A stretch of 8,798 nt of DNA from JANLTP01 sp031363055 (GTDB lineage Bacteria; Pseudomonadota; Gammaproteobacteria; Burkholderiales; Burkholderiaceae_E): positions 1-8,798 of the forward strand of contig JANLTP010000192.1 in the NCBI GenBank assembly GCA_031363055.1, in the 5' to 3' direction. Below are positions 1 through 5,937 of this stretch, one piece after another. Position 1 is the stretch's first letter; every line of letters begins with the position of its first letter. Both the position numbers and the translations under genes were made by a program. The notes under the pieces were generated by a model, which was not told the DNA's origin, searched no databases, and saw only the letters and a list, made by a program, of their open reading frames with translations.

Positions 1-848
1 TCATTGGCGGCGATTTCCTTGCGTATCCACAGCGCGGTTTCCTGTGCAGCGCGGGTGATGCCGGCGCGGTCTGCGTCCGAGAGTTTCTGCCAGGTTTTCT
101 CCGACACCGTCAGCGGAATCGGGCTGTAGACATGCTGAGTCAGCGTGACGTTTTTCGCGACTTCATAAAACTTGTTGGCAAAGATCGTGTCGATCGGGTT
201 TTCCTGCCCCGCCACCGCGCCCTGCTGAATCGCCAGATAGACTTCGGGCAGCGGCATGATCTGTACGCCAAACCCCATAGCCTCGAGTGTCCATCGCATC
301 ATCTCGTTCGGAAACGTGCGCAGCTTCTTGCCCTTGGCGTCGGCCGGCGTATTCAAAGGCTCGCGCGTGGTCATGCTGCGAAAACCGGCTTCCCAGGTCG
401 CCAGGAAGCGGAAGCCTTTCTCCGGACCTTTGTCGAATTGCGCCTTCAGCCACTTCGATTCGTCGTAGAGCTTCCAGCCTTGGCCATAACTCTCGACCAG
501 GTAGGGCAGCGCGGTCAGATTCAAGGTCGGGATATGCGTGGCGTATGTACCGGTTCCCGTCACCGTGAAATCGATGCCGCCCAACTGTAATTGTTCGACG
601 GCTTTCGGATCATTGGCCAGTTGGCCGGCCGGATAGATCTGCACCTTATAGCGGCCCTGGGTATAGCTTTCGACGCCCTTGGCAAACAGCAGGGCGGCCG
701 CGTTGCGCGCGCCGCCGGGCTGATCGGTATGGCTGAATTTGAGGAGGGTCTGGGCGCCCGCAACCGGCGTGACGAACACGGCGGTTGCGAAGACTGCGCT
801 GAACAATCCTGATTTCAATGCTGATGGTTGGGTGTTGCGTGTGCTCAT
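1..848 (-). CDS. dctP: TRAP transporter substrate-binding protein, DctP family (C-terminus off the left edge)
   Basis: This is the periplasmic solute receptor of a tripartite TRAP transporter, which hands a carboxylate substrate to the DctQ/DctM membrane pair. About 282 codons are present. The family usually runs to about 330 residues, so roughly 50 C-terminal residues are missing, and dctQ/dctM may follow beyond the edge. Numbered from the ATG at 848, residues 1-32 form a signal peptide ending near VAGA|Q. The mature part opens with LKFSHTDQPGG, typical of the family. R157 (FRSMTTR), R177 (KLRTF) and N217 (GQENP) keep the same spacing as the substrate-contacting R127, R147 and N187 of SiaP, so carboxylate binding should be intact. 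Two ATGs are adjacent (851 and 848). The GGAG at 855-858 is 3 nt from the first and 6 nt from the second, so I favour 848. It is the last visible gene of the minus-strand catabolic operon. The substrate cannot be read from the sequence. Confidence 0.93.
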   Translation of the reverse strand, partial: MSTRNTQPSALKSGLFSAVFATAVFVTPVAGAQTLLKFSHTDQPGGARNAAALLFAKGVESYTQGRYKVQIYPAGQLANDPKAVEQLQLGGIDFTVTGTGTYATHIPTLNLTALPYLVESYGQGWKLYDESKWLKAQFDKGPEKGFRFLATWEAGFRSMTTREPLNTPADAKGKKLRTFPNEMMRWTLEAMGFGVQIMPLPEVYLAIQQGAVAGQENPIDTIFANKFYEVAKNVTLTQHVYSPIPLTVSEKTWQKLSDADRAGITRAAQETALWIRKEIAAN

Positions 849-854
849 CATTGT

Positions 855-858
855 CTCC
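855..858 (-). promoter_or_regulatory. Shine-Dalgarno GGAG of the TRAP receptor gene
   Basis: The minus strand reads ACGGAGACAATGATGAGC. The GGAG is clear, and its spacing (3 nt to the first ATG, 6 nt to the second) argues for the second ATG. It sits directly after a 7-bp tandem duplication (GTTATTT twice on the plus strand, 859-872). Confidence 0.6.
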
Positions 859-872
859 GTTATTTGTTATTT

Positions 873-966
873 GGTAGTCGGGTAATTCGGTAGTTCGGTA
901 GTTCGGTCGTTCGGCAGTTCGCTCGTTGGTTCGTTATTCGGCAGTCCGGTCGTTCAGTCGTTCAGT
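873..966. repeat. Degenerate 8-bp tandem repeat array between the oxidoreductase and TRAP genes
   Basis: On the plus strand consecutive octamers read ggtagtcg, ggtaattc, ggtagttc, ggtagttc, ggtcgttc, ggcagttc, gctcgttg, ggttcgtt (the last overlapping its predecessor by one base), then a short phase slip (attc), then ggcagtcc, ggtcgttc, agtcgttc and a partial agtcc. That is about eleven units of consensus GGTMGTTC. The array fills nearly all of the 110-bp gap and includes the TGA stop of the oxidoreductase (962-964). A 7-bp duplication at 859-872 continues the low-complexity stretch up to the ribosome binding site. It looks like a slippage-generated simple repeat; no function is shown. In the transcript it reads as G-poor GAACNACC units with little self-complementarity. 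Confidence 0.8.
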
Positions 967-2014
967 CCAACAAGATTCGTCGACCGCTCGTGTGCGAGCG
1001 ATAGGCGGCATCCTGAATGCGGATGTTTTGGAGGTAATTACGGCCGAGATTCTCCGCCTCACCCTGGCCGCGTAAAAAACGTACGACGTGTTCATTCAAC
1101 TTCTTCACCGCGCCGCCGGCAAAGGTGGCGGATCCTCGGTCGTAGCGATGTTCGGCCTCCGGTGCGTGATGCGGTTTCCACCAGAGCTGCGCCATGCCGT
1201 CCAGACGCAGCACACCGCTGGAGCCTTCGAGCCACATCTCGCCCATGGTGCGGCGCGGGTTGTCGCTGCTGTGATCGTTGAGTCGGTTGCCGTCAAACAA
1301 GCCGGTCGCACCCGAGCCGAACTCGAAGATCAGATAACCCGCATCTTCGCCGGCGATAACCGGATTGATCCGTCGCAGGCGGGCCGTTACGGCGGTCACC
1401 TCACCCAGCAGATAGCGAAAGGTGTCGATGAAATGAACGGCGGTTTCAAACACCAGAAACTGCGGCATCTGTTGAAAGTAGGGCTGGCGCGATAAGTAGG
1501 CGTCGATGCCCTGACCGTCACCTGGGCGCAACCGGAACGCGATTGAGTGCGGTGTACCGATCGTGCCGTTATCGATGAGTCGTCGGGCCTCACGGTACCA
1601 GGGCGAGAATCGAAAGTTCTCATGCACGATCAAGGGCAACTGCGCTTGTTCGGCGGTGGCGACGATTTCGATTGCCTCGGCCAGGCTTGGCGCCAGAGCC
1701 TTCTGACAGACGATTGGCAAGCGGTATTGGCAGGCCAGTTGGATCAATGAAAGATGGGTTACTGGTGGCGTGACAATATCAACCAGATCGGCATTGACCA
1801 GCGAGAACATGGTTGCAGCGTCGCTATAGATTTGACGTACTCCGAAGCGTTCGCCCAGCGTTTGCGCTCGCGTCAGGTCGTGATCGCAGAGGAAGACGTC
1901 ACTGACCGAAGCCATGCTTGTCCATGCTTCGAGGTGAAACTGGCTGAAGTAGCCCGCGCCAACAATAGCGACCCGCAGCGCGCGGTCGGCGGGTAGGGGT
2001 ATGAACTCAAGCAT
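962..2014 (-). CDS. Gfo/Idh/MocA family NAD(P)-dependent oxidoreductase
   Basis: This cytoplasmic dehydrogenase of 350 residues is a normal length for a family that oxidises sugars, inositols and their acids or lactones. An N-terminal Rossmann fold carries AIVGAGYFSQFH (16-27), and the C-terminal GFO_IDH_MocA domain includes HENFRF (131-136) and ETAVHFID (190-197). H194 is in the place of the usual catalytic histidine and D197 follows. The usual EKP motif reads QKA (104-106): the lysine is kept, but Glu and Pro are not. The start is the ATG at 2014, 53 bp after the stop of the dehydrogenase gene. No good Shine-Dalgarno precedes it, and an eight-codon reading frame overlaps the start (2033-2007). 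The stop codon lies inside the octamer array. It sits in the operon with a TRAP receptor, lactonase and second dehydrogenase, so it probably performs one oxidation step of the imported acid or its precursor. Substrate unknown. Confidence 0.9.
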   Translation of the reverse strand: MLEFIPLPADRALRVAIVGAGYFSQFHLEAWTSMASVSDVFLCDHDLTRAQTLGERFGVRQIYSDAATMFSLVNADLVDIVTPPVTHLSLIQLACQYRLPIVCQKALAPSLAEAIEIVATAEQAQLPLIVHENFRFSPWYREARRLIDNGTIGTPHSIAFRLRPGDGQGIDAYLSRQPYFQQMPQFLVFETAVHFIDTFRYLLGEVTAVTARLRRINPVIAGEDAGYLIFEFGSGATGLFDGNRLNDHSSDNPRRTMGEMWLEGSSGVLRLDGMAQLWWKPHHAPEAEHRYDRGSATFAGGAVKKLNEHVVRFLRGQGEAENLGRNYLQNIRIQDAAYRSHTSGRRILLD

Positions 2015-2067
2015 GCAAGCGCCAGCGATTCATAGTGATGACCTGATCATTTGCTCAAGCCAGCAAC

Positions 2068-3165
2068 TCAATTCAGCAACTCAAGGATTGCACGCGTGAT
2101 GGTTGCCGTACCGTCGCTGCCGCCGATATCTGCAGGTCGCACTTGCTGGCTCGCGAAGGCTTTATCGACGGCGCCCTCGATGGCGTGTGCGGCTTCGGCC
2201 AACACCGGTCGGTCGTGGCGTTCGGCCAACCAGTCGAGCATCATCGCCGCTGACAGAATCGTTGCCGTCGGGTTAGCGATACCCTGGCCAGCAATGTCAG
2301 GCGCGGAACCATGTGAGGGCTGGAACAATCCGTGGTGATCACCAATATCGGCCGAGGGCGCGTAGCCCATGCCGCAGATCAGACCGGCGCCCAGGTCAGA
2401 GGTGATGTCACCGAACTGATTCTCCATGGGGCAGACGTCGTAGTCCCAGGGCTTGCGGATCAGGTTTAAACAGTAGGCGTCGATATAACAATGATCGGCA
2501 CTCAGATCGGGGAACAGCTTGGCGCGTTCATGAAAAATCTGATTCATGAATGCCATGCCCAGGAATACATTCGATTTGTCGATGCAGGTGACTTTGCCTT
2601 TGGCCGGATTACGTTTCTTTCGAGCCGCAGCCAAGCGAAAGGAAAAGTCGAATAAACGCTCGCAGCCTTTTCGAGTTATTTGTGAGAGATCTTGCACGGC
2701 TTCATCGCCGCTGGCGGTGGTCACCTTGACCCCGGCGCCGCGCGCATGAAACCAGCCCTCGGTGGATTCGCGGACAATCACAAAGTCAATGTCTTTTGCA
2801 CGCGGCGAAGAAAACGGCAGCGGCAGGCCCGGAATTGCGCGAATCGGACGAACGCCAGCGTACAGATCAAGCTCAACGCGCAACTCGAGTTGTGGCGCGA
2901 TCTCGGTGCCGTCCGGGTAACGGATTTCCGGCCATCCCATGGCTCCGAACAGAATCGCATCCGCCTGGCGAGACGCCTGCATCGATGTTGCCGGAAACGC
3001 GGTGCCAGTGTCCCGATAATGGTGGGCGCCACCGGGGCGGCGATCAAAGTGAAGCTTGAAGCCGTAGCGGCTTTGGACGCGCTCGAGCAGCGCCAAGCCT
3101 GCGTCAATGACTTCGATACCAATGCCATCACCCGGCAGCACCACGATGTTGAATTCTTTAGTCAT
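2068..3165 (-). CDS. Isocitrate/isopropylmalate/tartrate dehydrogenase family protein
   Basis: This 365-residue enzyme belongs to the beta-decarboxylating dehydrogenase family, which oxidises 2-hydroxy acids with NAD(P) and a divalent metal. Seen in order: PGDGIG (11-16), LELRVELDLYAGVRP (93-107, with R96 and R106), VRESTEGWF (131-139, with R132), DKSNV (196-200, catalytic K197), D229, FGDITSD (251-257, metal ligands D253 and D257) and HGSAPDIAGQGIANP (285-299). These match the substrate arginines, lysine and metal aspartates of isopropylmalate dehydrogenase. The position of its catalytic tyrosine (Tyr139 in the Thermus enzyme) is Phe139 here (codon TTT, 2749-2751). It is unlikely to be leucine biosynthetic LeuB, given the operon (TRAP receptor, SMP-30 protein, FCD regulator). 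A tartrate/malate or sugar-acid dehydrogenase is more likely. The ATG at 3165 lies 12 bp after the regulator's stop, so translation is probably coupled. Confidence 0.88.
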   Translation of the reverse strand: MTKEFNIVVLPGDGIGIEVIDAGLALLERVQSRYGFKLHFDRRPGGAHHYRDTGTAFPATSMQASRQADAILFGAMGWPEIRYPDGTEIAPQLELRVELDLYAGVRPIRAIPGLPLPFSSPRAKDIDFVIVRESTEGWFHARGAGVKVTTASGDEAVQDLSQITRKGCERLFDFSFRLAAARKKRNPAKGKVTCIDKSNVFLGMAFMNQIFHERAKLFPDLSADHCYIDAYCLNLIRKPWDYDVCPMENQFGDITSDLGAGLICGMGYAPSADIGDHHGLFQPSHGSAPDIAGQGIANPTATILSAAMMLDWLAERHDRPVLAEAAHAIEGAVDKAFASQQVRPADIGGSDGTATITRAILELLN

Positions 3166-3177
3166 GAAGGATCCGTC

Positions 3178-3846
3178 TCACAAGGCATTGAGTTGCGCTT
3201 TTTCAAGGATGGCCAGCAGTTCGCGGCTGCCACGCTCGCGATGTTTTCGATAGAGCAATGCAGCACTCGGGCCATCGCCTGCGCGAATCGCATCGACGAT
3301 GGCAATATGTTCCTGGGTGGAATGTTCTGGAATCGGGCGCAGCCGCAGGGTCACCATACGTGCCCGATGAGCACGATCCCAAAGCGACTGAACCGTTTGC
3401 ATCATCAGCCGATTGCCGGCCAGTGCGATTAGCAAGCGATGATACTGTTCGTCGGCTGCGGCCCAGGCGTCCAGGTCCTGGGCCTTGAGCGCGGCGCTCA
3501 TGCCCCGAGACGCGTTGATCAGCGGTTTCAGATCGCGCTCCGGTAACCGCTTGCGCGCCACCATTTCAGCGGCCATCGGTTCGATGGCGGTCAGCAATTC
3601 ATAGATGTCGCGCATATCGTCGGGCGACACCGGCAACACGCGCATGCCGTGGCGCGGCACGACTTCGACCAGGCCTTCTTTCTGCAAACGGATCAAGGCC
3701 TCGCGAACGGGTGTGCGACTCATGCCCAGCAGCGCGGCCAATTCGTGCTCGAGCGCGCGATGTCCGGGCGGCCAGACGTTATCGAGAATTCGGCTGCGCA
3801 TCGCTTGATACGCAGCTTCGACCATTGAATTAATGACAGTAGACAA
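3178..3846 (-). CDS. GntR family transcriptional regulator, FCD subfamily (likely local repressor)
   Basis: This is a 222-residue DNA-binding regulator numbered from a TTG at 3846. A winged helix-turn-helix covers about 9-72, with the recognition region GMSRTPVREALIRLQKEGLV (41-60). An FCD ligand-binding domain covers about 77-210. D132, H136, H180 and H202 match the metal-binding D/H/H/H set of FCD domains, which often bind organic acids. The start is uncertain: an ATG at 3825 (MVEAAYQAMRSR) would remove seven residues without touching the domain, and neither start has a convincing ribosome binding site. It is second in the operon, 18 bp (or 39 bp from the ATG) after the lactonase stop and 12 bp before the dehydrogenase start. 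FCD regulators commonly bind GTATAC-type palindromes, two of which lie upstream of the first gene, so an autoregulated repressor relieved by the substrate or an intermediate is the natural inference. Confidence 0.92.
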   Translation of the reverse strand: MSTVINSMVEAAYQAMRSRILDNVWPPGHRALEHELAALLGMSRTPVREALIRLQKEGLVEVVPRHGMRVLPVSPDDMRDIYELLTAIEPMAAEMVARKRLPERDLKPLINASRGMSAALKAQDLDAWAAADEQYHRLLIALAGNRLMMQTVQSLWDRAHRARMVTLRLRPIPEHSTQEHIAIVDAIRAGDGPSAALLYRKHRERGSRELLAILEKAQLNAL

Positions 3847-3864
3847 GCAGGCTCGGGACGACGA

Positions 3865-4860
3865 TCAATAACGCCAGTGCGCGGGCGGCTGGCCGGCGAC
3901 CTGGCTGCGAAAAGTCTCGATCGAGTCGCCGAGCAAACAACCGAGATGGCCGGTTTTCAGATCGACGCCGCCAAAGGCGAGACTGGAGATATTTTTCAGC
4001 CGAACGCTCTTGACTTGATCAAGCTGCGCGCGGCCCATCTGATGTGATTGGTAAGCCGCTTCCACTGAAGCAAGGTGGTCGTCATCGGCATCTTGCAAAA
4101 GCGTGCGGGGCGTGCCGTCGGGTGCAACGCGTATGACCCGATTTGAAACGATGCTGGTGATCCAGGCATGACCCTCGACATCAAAAGTCAAACCATCGGG
4201 AAACGTGCCGGCACCGAATTCGGTGACGACTTGTTTGGGTCCCAATTCGCCGCTGGCCCGCAGCGCAAAACGGGACAGCCGGCGCGCGAAGGTTTCGTTG
4301 ACATAAAGCCATTGGCCGCTCGGATCGACCGCTACTTCGTTGGTGTAACCAAGCTGATCGGCGACGATACGGGCGCCGCGTCCGTCCACCAGCATAATAA
4401 AACCGTCGGCGTTGTCATGCCGATAGCCGAGCGCGCGCGGCTGCCTACGCGTGCTGACGGTAATCCAGGCGCGGTCGTTGCTATCGATCAGCACATAGTT
4501 CGTAGGCGGTAGATCGACGCCGTCGACCGATTCAAGCCAGGGACGTACTTGGCCGTTACGCTGCAGGTGGAATACGCCGCCGGTTTCAAGGCTCAGATCT
4601 GCGATCAGGAACGATCCGTCAGCGCGCAAGGCGATGCCATTCGGCTTGAGAGCCCGGCCGCTGGGCGCGAGGCCGGAATAGAAGGTTTGTGTGCCATCGG
4701 CGGCGATCCGAACGACCCCTCCGCGCCAGTCTGCCGTGTAGACGTCGCCACGGCGGGTGCACAACACACACTCGGGACGCTCAAGGCCGCTGCCCAAAGC
4801 AGTCAGCGCATCGAGCGTCAGGTTCGGATGCGGATAAACGTCGGGGCTGACGGCGGGCAT
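3865..4860 (-). CDS. SMP-30/gluconolactonase/LRE family protein
   Basis: This 331-residue six-bladed beta-propeller protein is of the family that hydrolyses sugar lactones with one divalent metal. The metal triad of SMP-30 (E18, N154, D204) can be placed at E30 (ERPECVL), N174 (YTNEVAVDP) and D222 (FPDGLTFD). N74 (KPNGIAL) and N121 are further pocket candidates. Blade motifs such as LYVNETFARRLSRF and AWITSIVSNRVIRVAPDG recur. No signal peptide is seen, so it is probably cytoplasmic. It is the first gene of the operon. The start is the ATG at 4860; no clear Shine-Dalgarno is visible, but the frame opens only shortly before the E30 region, so a much later start is unlikely. The neighbouring dehydrogenases suggest it opens a lactone made by one of them. 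Family members also include other esterase-like hydrolases, so the substrate is open. Confidence 0.88.
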   Translation of the reverse strand: MPAVSPDVYPHPNLTLDALTALGSGLERPECVLCTRRGDVYTADWRGGVVRIAADGTQTFYSGLAPSGRALKPNGIALRADGSFLIADLSLETGGVFHLQRNGQVRPWLESVDGVDLPPTNYVLIDSNDRAWITVSTRRQPRALGYRHDNADGFIMLVDGRGARIVADQLGYTNEVAVDPSGQWLYVNETFARRLSRFALRASGELGPKQVVTEFGAGTFPDGLTFDVEGHAWITSIVSNRVIRVAPDGTPRTLLQDADDDHLASVEAAYQSHQMGRAQLDQVKSVRLKNISSLAFGGVDLKTGHLGCLLGDSIETFRSQVAGQPPAHWRY

Positions 4861-4910
4861 CGGATCAGGGGGCTTTCAGGTCAAAGGTGAAGTTCGTGAT
4901 GCGGACGGTA

Positions 4911-4938
4911 AAAATAGATTTACTAAGTGATGCGTTAA
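4911..4938 (-). promoter_or_regulatory. Candidate promoter of the catabolic operon
   Basis: On the minus strand TTAACG (4938-4933) could serve as -35 and TATTTT (4916-4911) as -10, separated by 16 bp, each matching the consensus at four of six positions. It lies about 50 bp upstream of the lactonase ATG. The -35 hexamer falls inside the proximal arm of the paired palindrome, so a bound regulator would block polymerase. This fits a repressor, but the promoter is predicted by eye only. Confidence 0.45.
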
Positions 4939-4974
4939 CGTATACGTTGATCCTGGGGCAATGTATACGTTAAC
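4934..4974. promoter_or_regulatory. Paired GTATAC palindromes, probable operator of the FCD/GntR regulator
   Basis: Arms at 4934-4949 (GTTAACGTATACGTTG) and 4959-4974 (CAATGTATACGTTAAC) are inverted repeats with 15 of 16 positions complementary, around a 9-bp spacer. Each arm also holds its own palindrome: AACGTATACGTT at 4937-4948 (perfect) and AATGTATACGTT at 4960-4971 (one mismatch). The centres are 23 bp apart, about two helical turns, which would put two regulator dimers on the same face of the DNA. Sites of the GTATAC type are known for FCD-type GntR proteins, and one is encoded in the operon immediately downstream. The region is shared with the divergent plus-strand gene starting at 5061, so that gene could also be affected. 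Confidence 0.8.
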
Positions 4975-5060
4975 CTGGGCAGGCGTCAATAGGTATCGGC
5001 AGGGAATAGAGCGGTTCAGTCCGGCTTTTCAGCGCTTTGGTCCCGGCGGAAGCAACGAAA

Positions 5061-5858
5061 ATGATCTTTTCGAAGAATCTGCACGCCGTCATGAAGTTGC
5101 GTCACCTGCTATTTGTACTCGCTGTGTTCGTGCTCGGTTTCGTGCTCGAGGTGGCTTTGACGGCGCGGTCGGCGCACGCACAGGCTGCACTCGCACAGTC
5201 GGCGCGTGCAGAGGTGGCGACCGACACTGCGACAGACGCCGAGTATGTCAAGCGTTCGGCCATCGATGGCTCCATAGCGATCGAGCTGCCGCCGAATTGG
5301 TTCTATACGGCGCAGGCAGGTCACATCGTCGCGACCGCACCCCAGGGCCGCTCGGGTGTGCTGTTCAAGGTCTTTGCGGTCAATGCGCGATCGGACGGCC
5401 AGGAACCGCAGCCGAATGTCATCAATTCGGCCTATCGCCCGCCGCCTGCCTTCATTCATGATGTGCTGGCCCAATACCGTAATCGATCGGTGCAGGTGTT
5501 GGGCTGGCGGGTGGATGAAGCGGCAGCGCAACGCTGTCGCCTGGCCATAAAGCGCGATTGCGACGCCGCCGATGTGGTGGCGCGCTGGGTGTCGGTCGAA
5601 GGCAGCCATTGTGTGGGTGCACTCAAACTGGTCAATGCGAGTCCGACAGCGGCCGGACAATGGTTTAGCGTGGTAGCGGGACTTTGGGGGTCGGCACCCG
5701 GATTGAATCTCGATACACCGGCCCTGGAGCGGGCGGTCAGTTCGCTGACGACCGCCGACAAGTCCGCCCGCACCTATCTTGACGACTCAATCGCTCAAAT
5801 CCGGCTGCTGGGCGCGCACCCGTTATTTGCATCCAGGAAGTCCGGGAGCGAACGCTAG
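5061..5858 (+). CDS. Exported protein of unknown function
   Basis: I do not recognise this family. From the ATG at 5061 it has 265 residues. A signal peptide is evident: basic KLRH at 12-15, a hydrophobic core over about 16-34, and a likely cleavage site at SAHAQ|A near 41, followed by an Ala-rich stretch. This predicts a periplasmic or secreted protein. The mature part has a segment SIAIELPPNWFYTAQAGHIV (71-90) followed by a beta-like ATAPQGRSGVLFKVFAVN (91-108), loosely like PsbP/DcrB-type domains; this is a guess. Three cysteines (159, 167, 184) lie close together and could form a disulfide. The start at 5061 has GGAA about 10 nt upstream. A TTG at 5037 or ATG at 5091 are alternatives, the last starting right at the signal peptide. 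It is divergent from the catabolic operon across the operator region and ends just before a terminator. Confidence 0.75.
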   Translation: MIFSKNLHAVMKLRHLLFVLAVFVLGFVLEVALTARSAHAQAALAQSARAEVATDTATDAEYVKRSAIDGSIAIELPPNWFYTAQAGHIVATAPQGRSGVLFKVFAVNARSDGQEPQPNVINSAYRPPPAFIHDVLAQYRNRSVQVLGWRVDEAAAQRCRLAIKRDCDAADVVARWVSVEGSHCVGALKLVNASPTAAGQWFSVVAGLWGSAPGLNLDTPALERAVSSLTTADKSARTYLDDSIAQIRLLGAHPLFASRKSGSER

Positions 5859-5861
5859 ACG

Positions 5862-5893
5862 AAAAAAAAGTAGCCCTTGCAGGCTACCTTTTC
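5862..5893. terminator. Terminator hairpin with A8 and T4 flanks, possibly bidirectional
   Basis: A perfect 6-bp stem, GTAGCC (5870-5875) with GGCTAC (5882-5887), surrounds a 6-nt loop. It is preceded by eight A (5862-5869) and followed by CTTTTCT. Read on the minus strand it has a T8 tail and is a strong second stop for the Tim44 gene. Read on the plus strand it has a weaker T4 tail and sits 11 bp after the stop codon of the exported-protein gene. Confidence 0.8.
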
Positions 5894-5899
5894 TCCGGG

Positions 5900-5922
5900 A
5901 AAAAGGTCGGAGCGATCCGACC
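5900..5922 (-). terminator. Intrinsic terminator of the Tim44-domain gene
   Basis: The minus strand shows a 7-bp stem, GGTCGGA with TCCGACC (5922-5916 and 5911-5905), a 4-nt loop TCGC, then five T (5904-5900). It begins 15 bp after the TAG stop at 5938. On the plus strand the loop would be GCGA with no T-tail after it, so it should act in the minus direction only. Confidence 0.8.
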
Positions 5923-5937
5923 CAAACCGTCTATTTA

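Noticed and set aside
132..812. Plus-strand open frames over the left edge
   Set aside because: They are antisense to a well-supported TRAP receptor frame with signal peptide and family motifs.
873..966. CRISPR array
   Set aside because: The units are 8 bp and contiguous, with no spacers; this is a simple tandem repeat.
2068..3165. Leucine biosynthesis leuB
   Set aside because: The motifs fit the superfamily, but the catalytic Tyr is Phe, and the neighbours are catabolic and transport genes rather than leuC/leuD.
2692..3432. 246-codon plus-strand open frame
   Set aside because: It is antisense to the dehydrogenase and regulator genes, both of which have full family motifs; its own translation shows no recognisable domain.
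4970..5000. Plus-strand promoter for the exported-protein gene
   Set aside because: TTAACC followed 18 bp later by TATCGG is too weak a match to annotate.
4861..5060. Riboswitch or attenuator ahead of the operon
   Set aside because: The only strong symmetry is the pair of DNA palindromes upstream of the predicted transcription start; no terminator-like leader structure is visible.
5109..5660. 183-codon minus-strand open frame
   Set aside because: It is a Cys/Arg/His-rich translation antisense to the exported protein; it has no start signal and looks like a GC-rich shadow.
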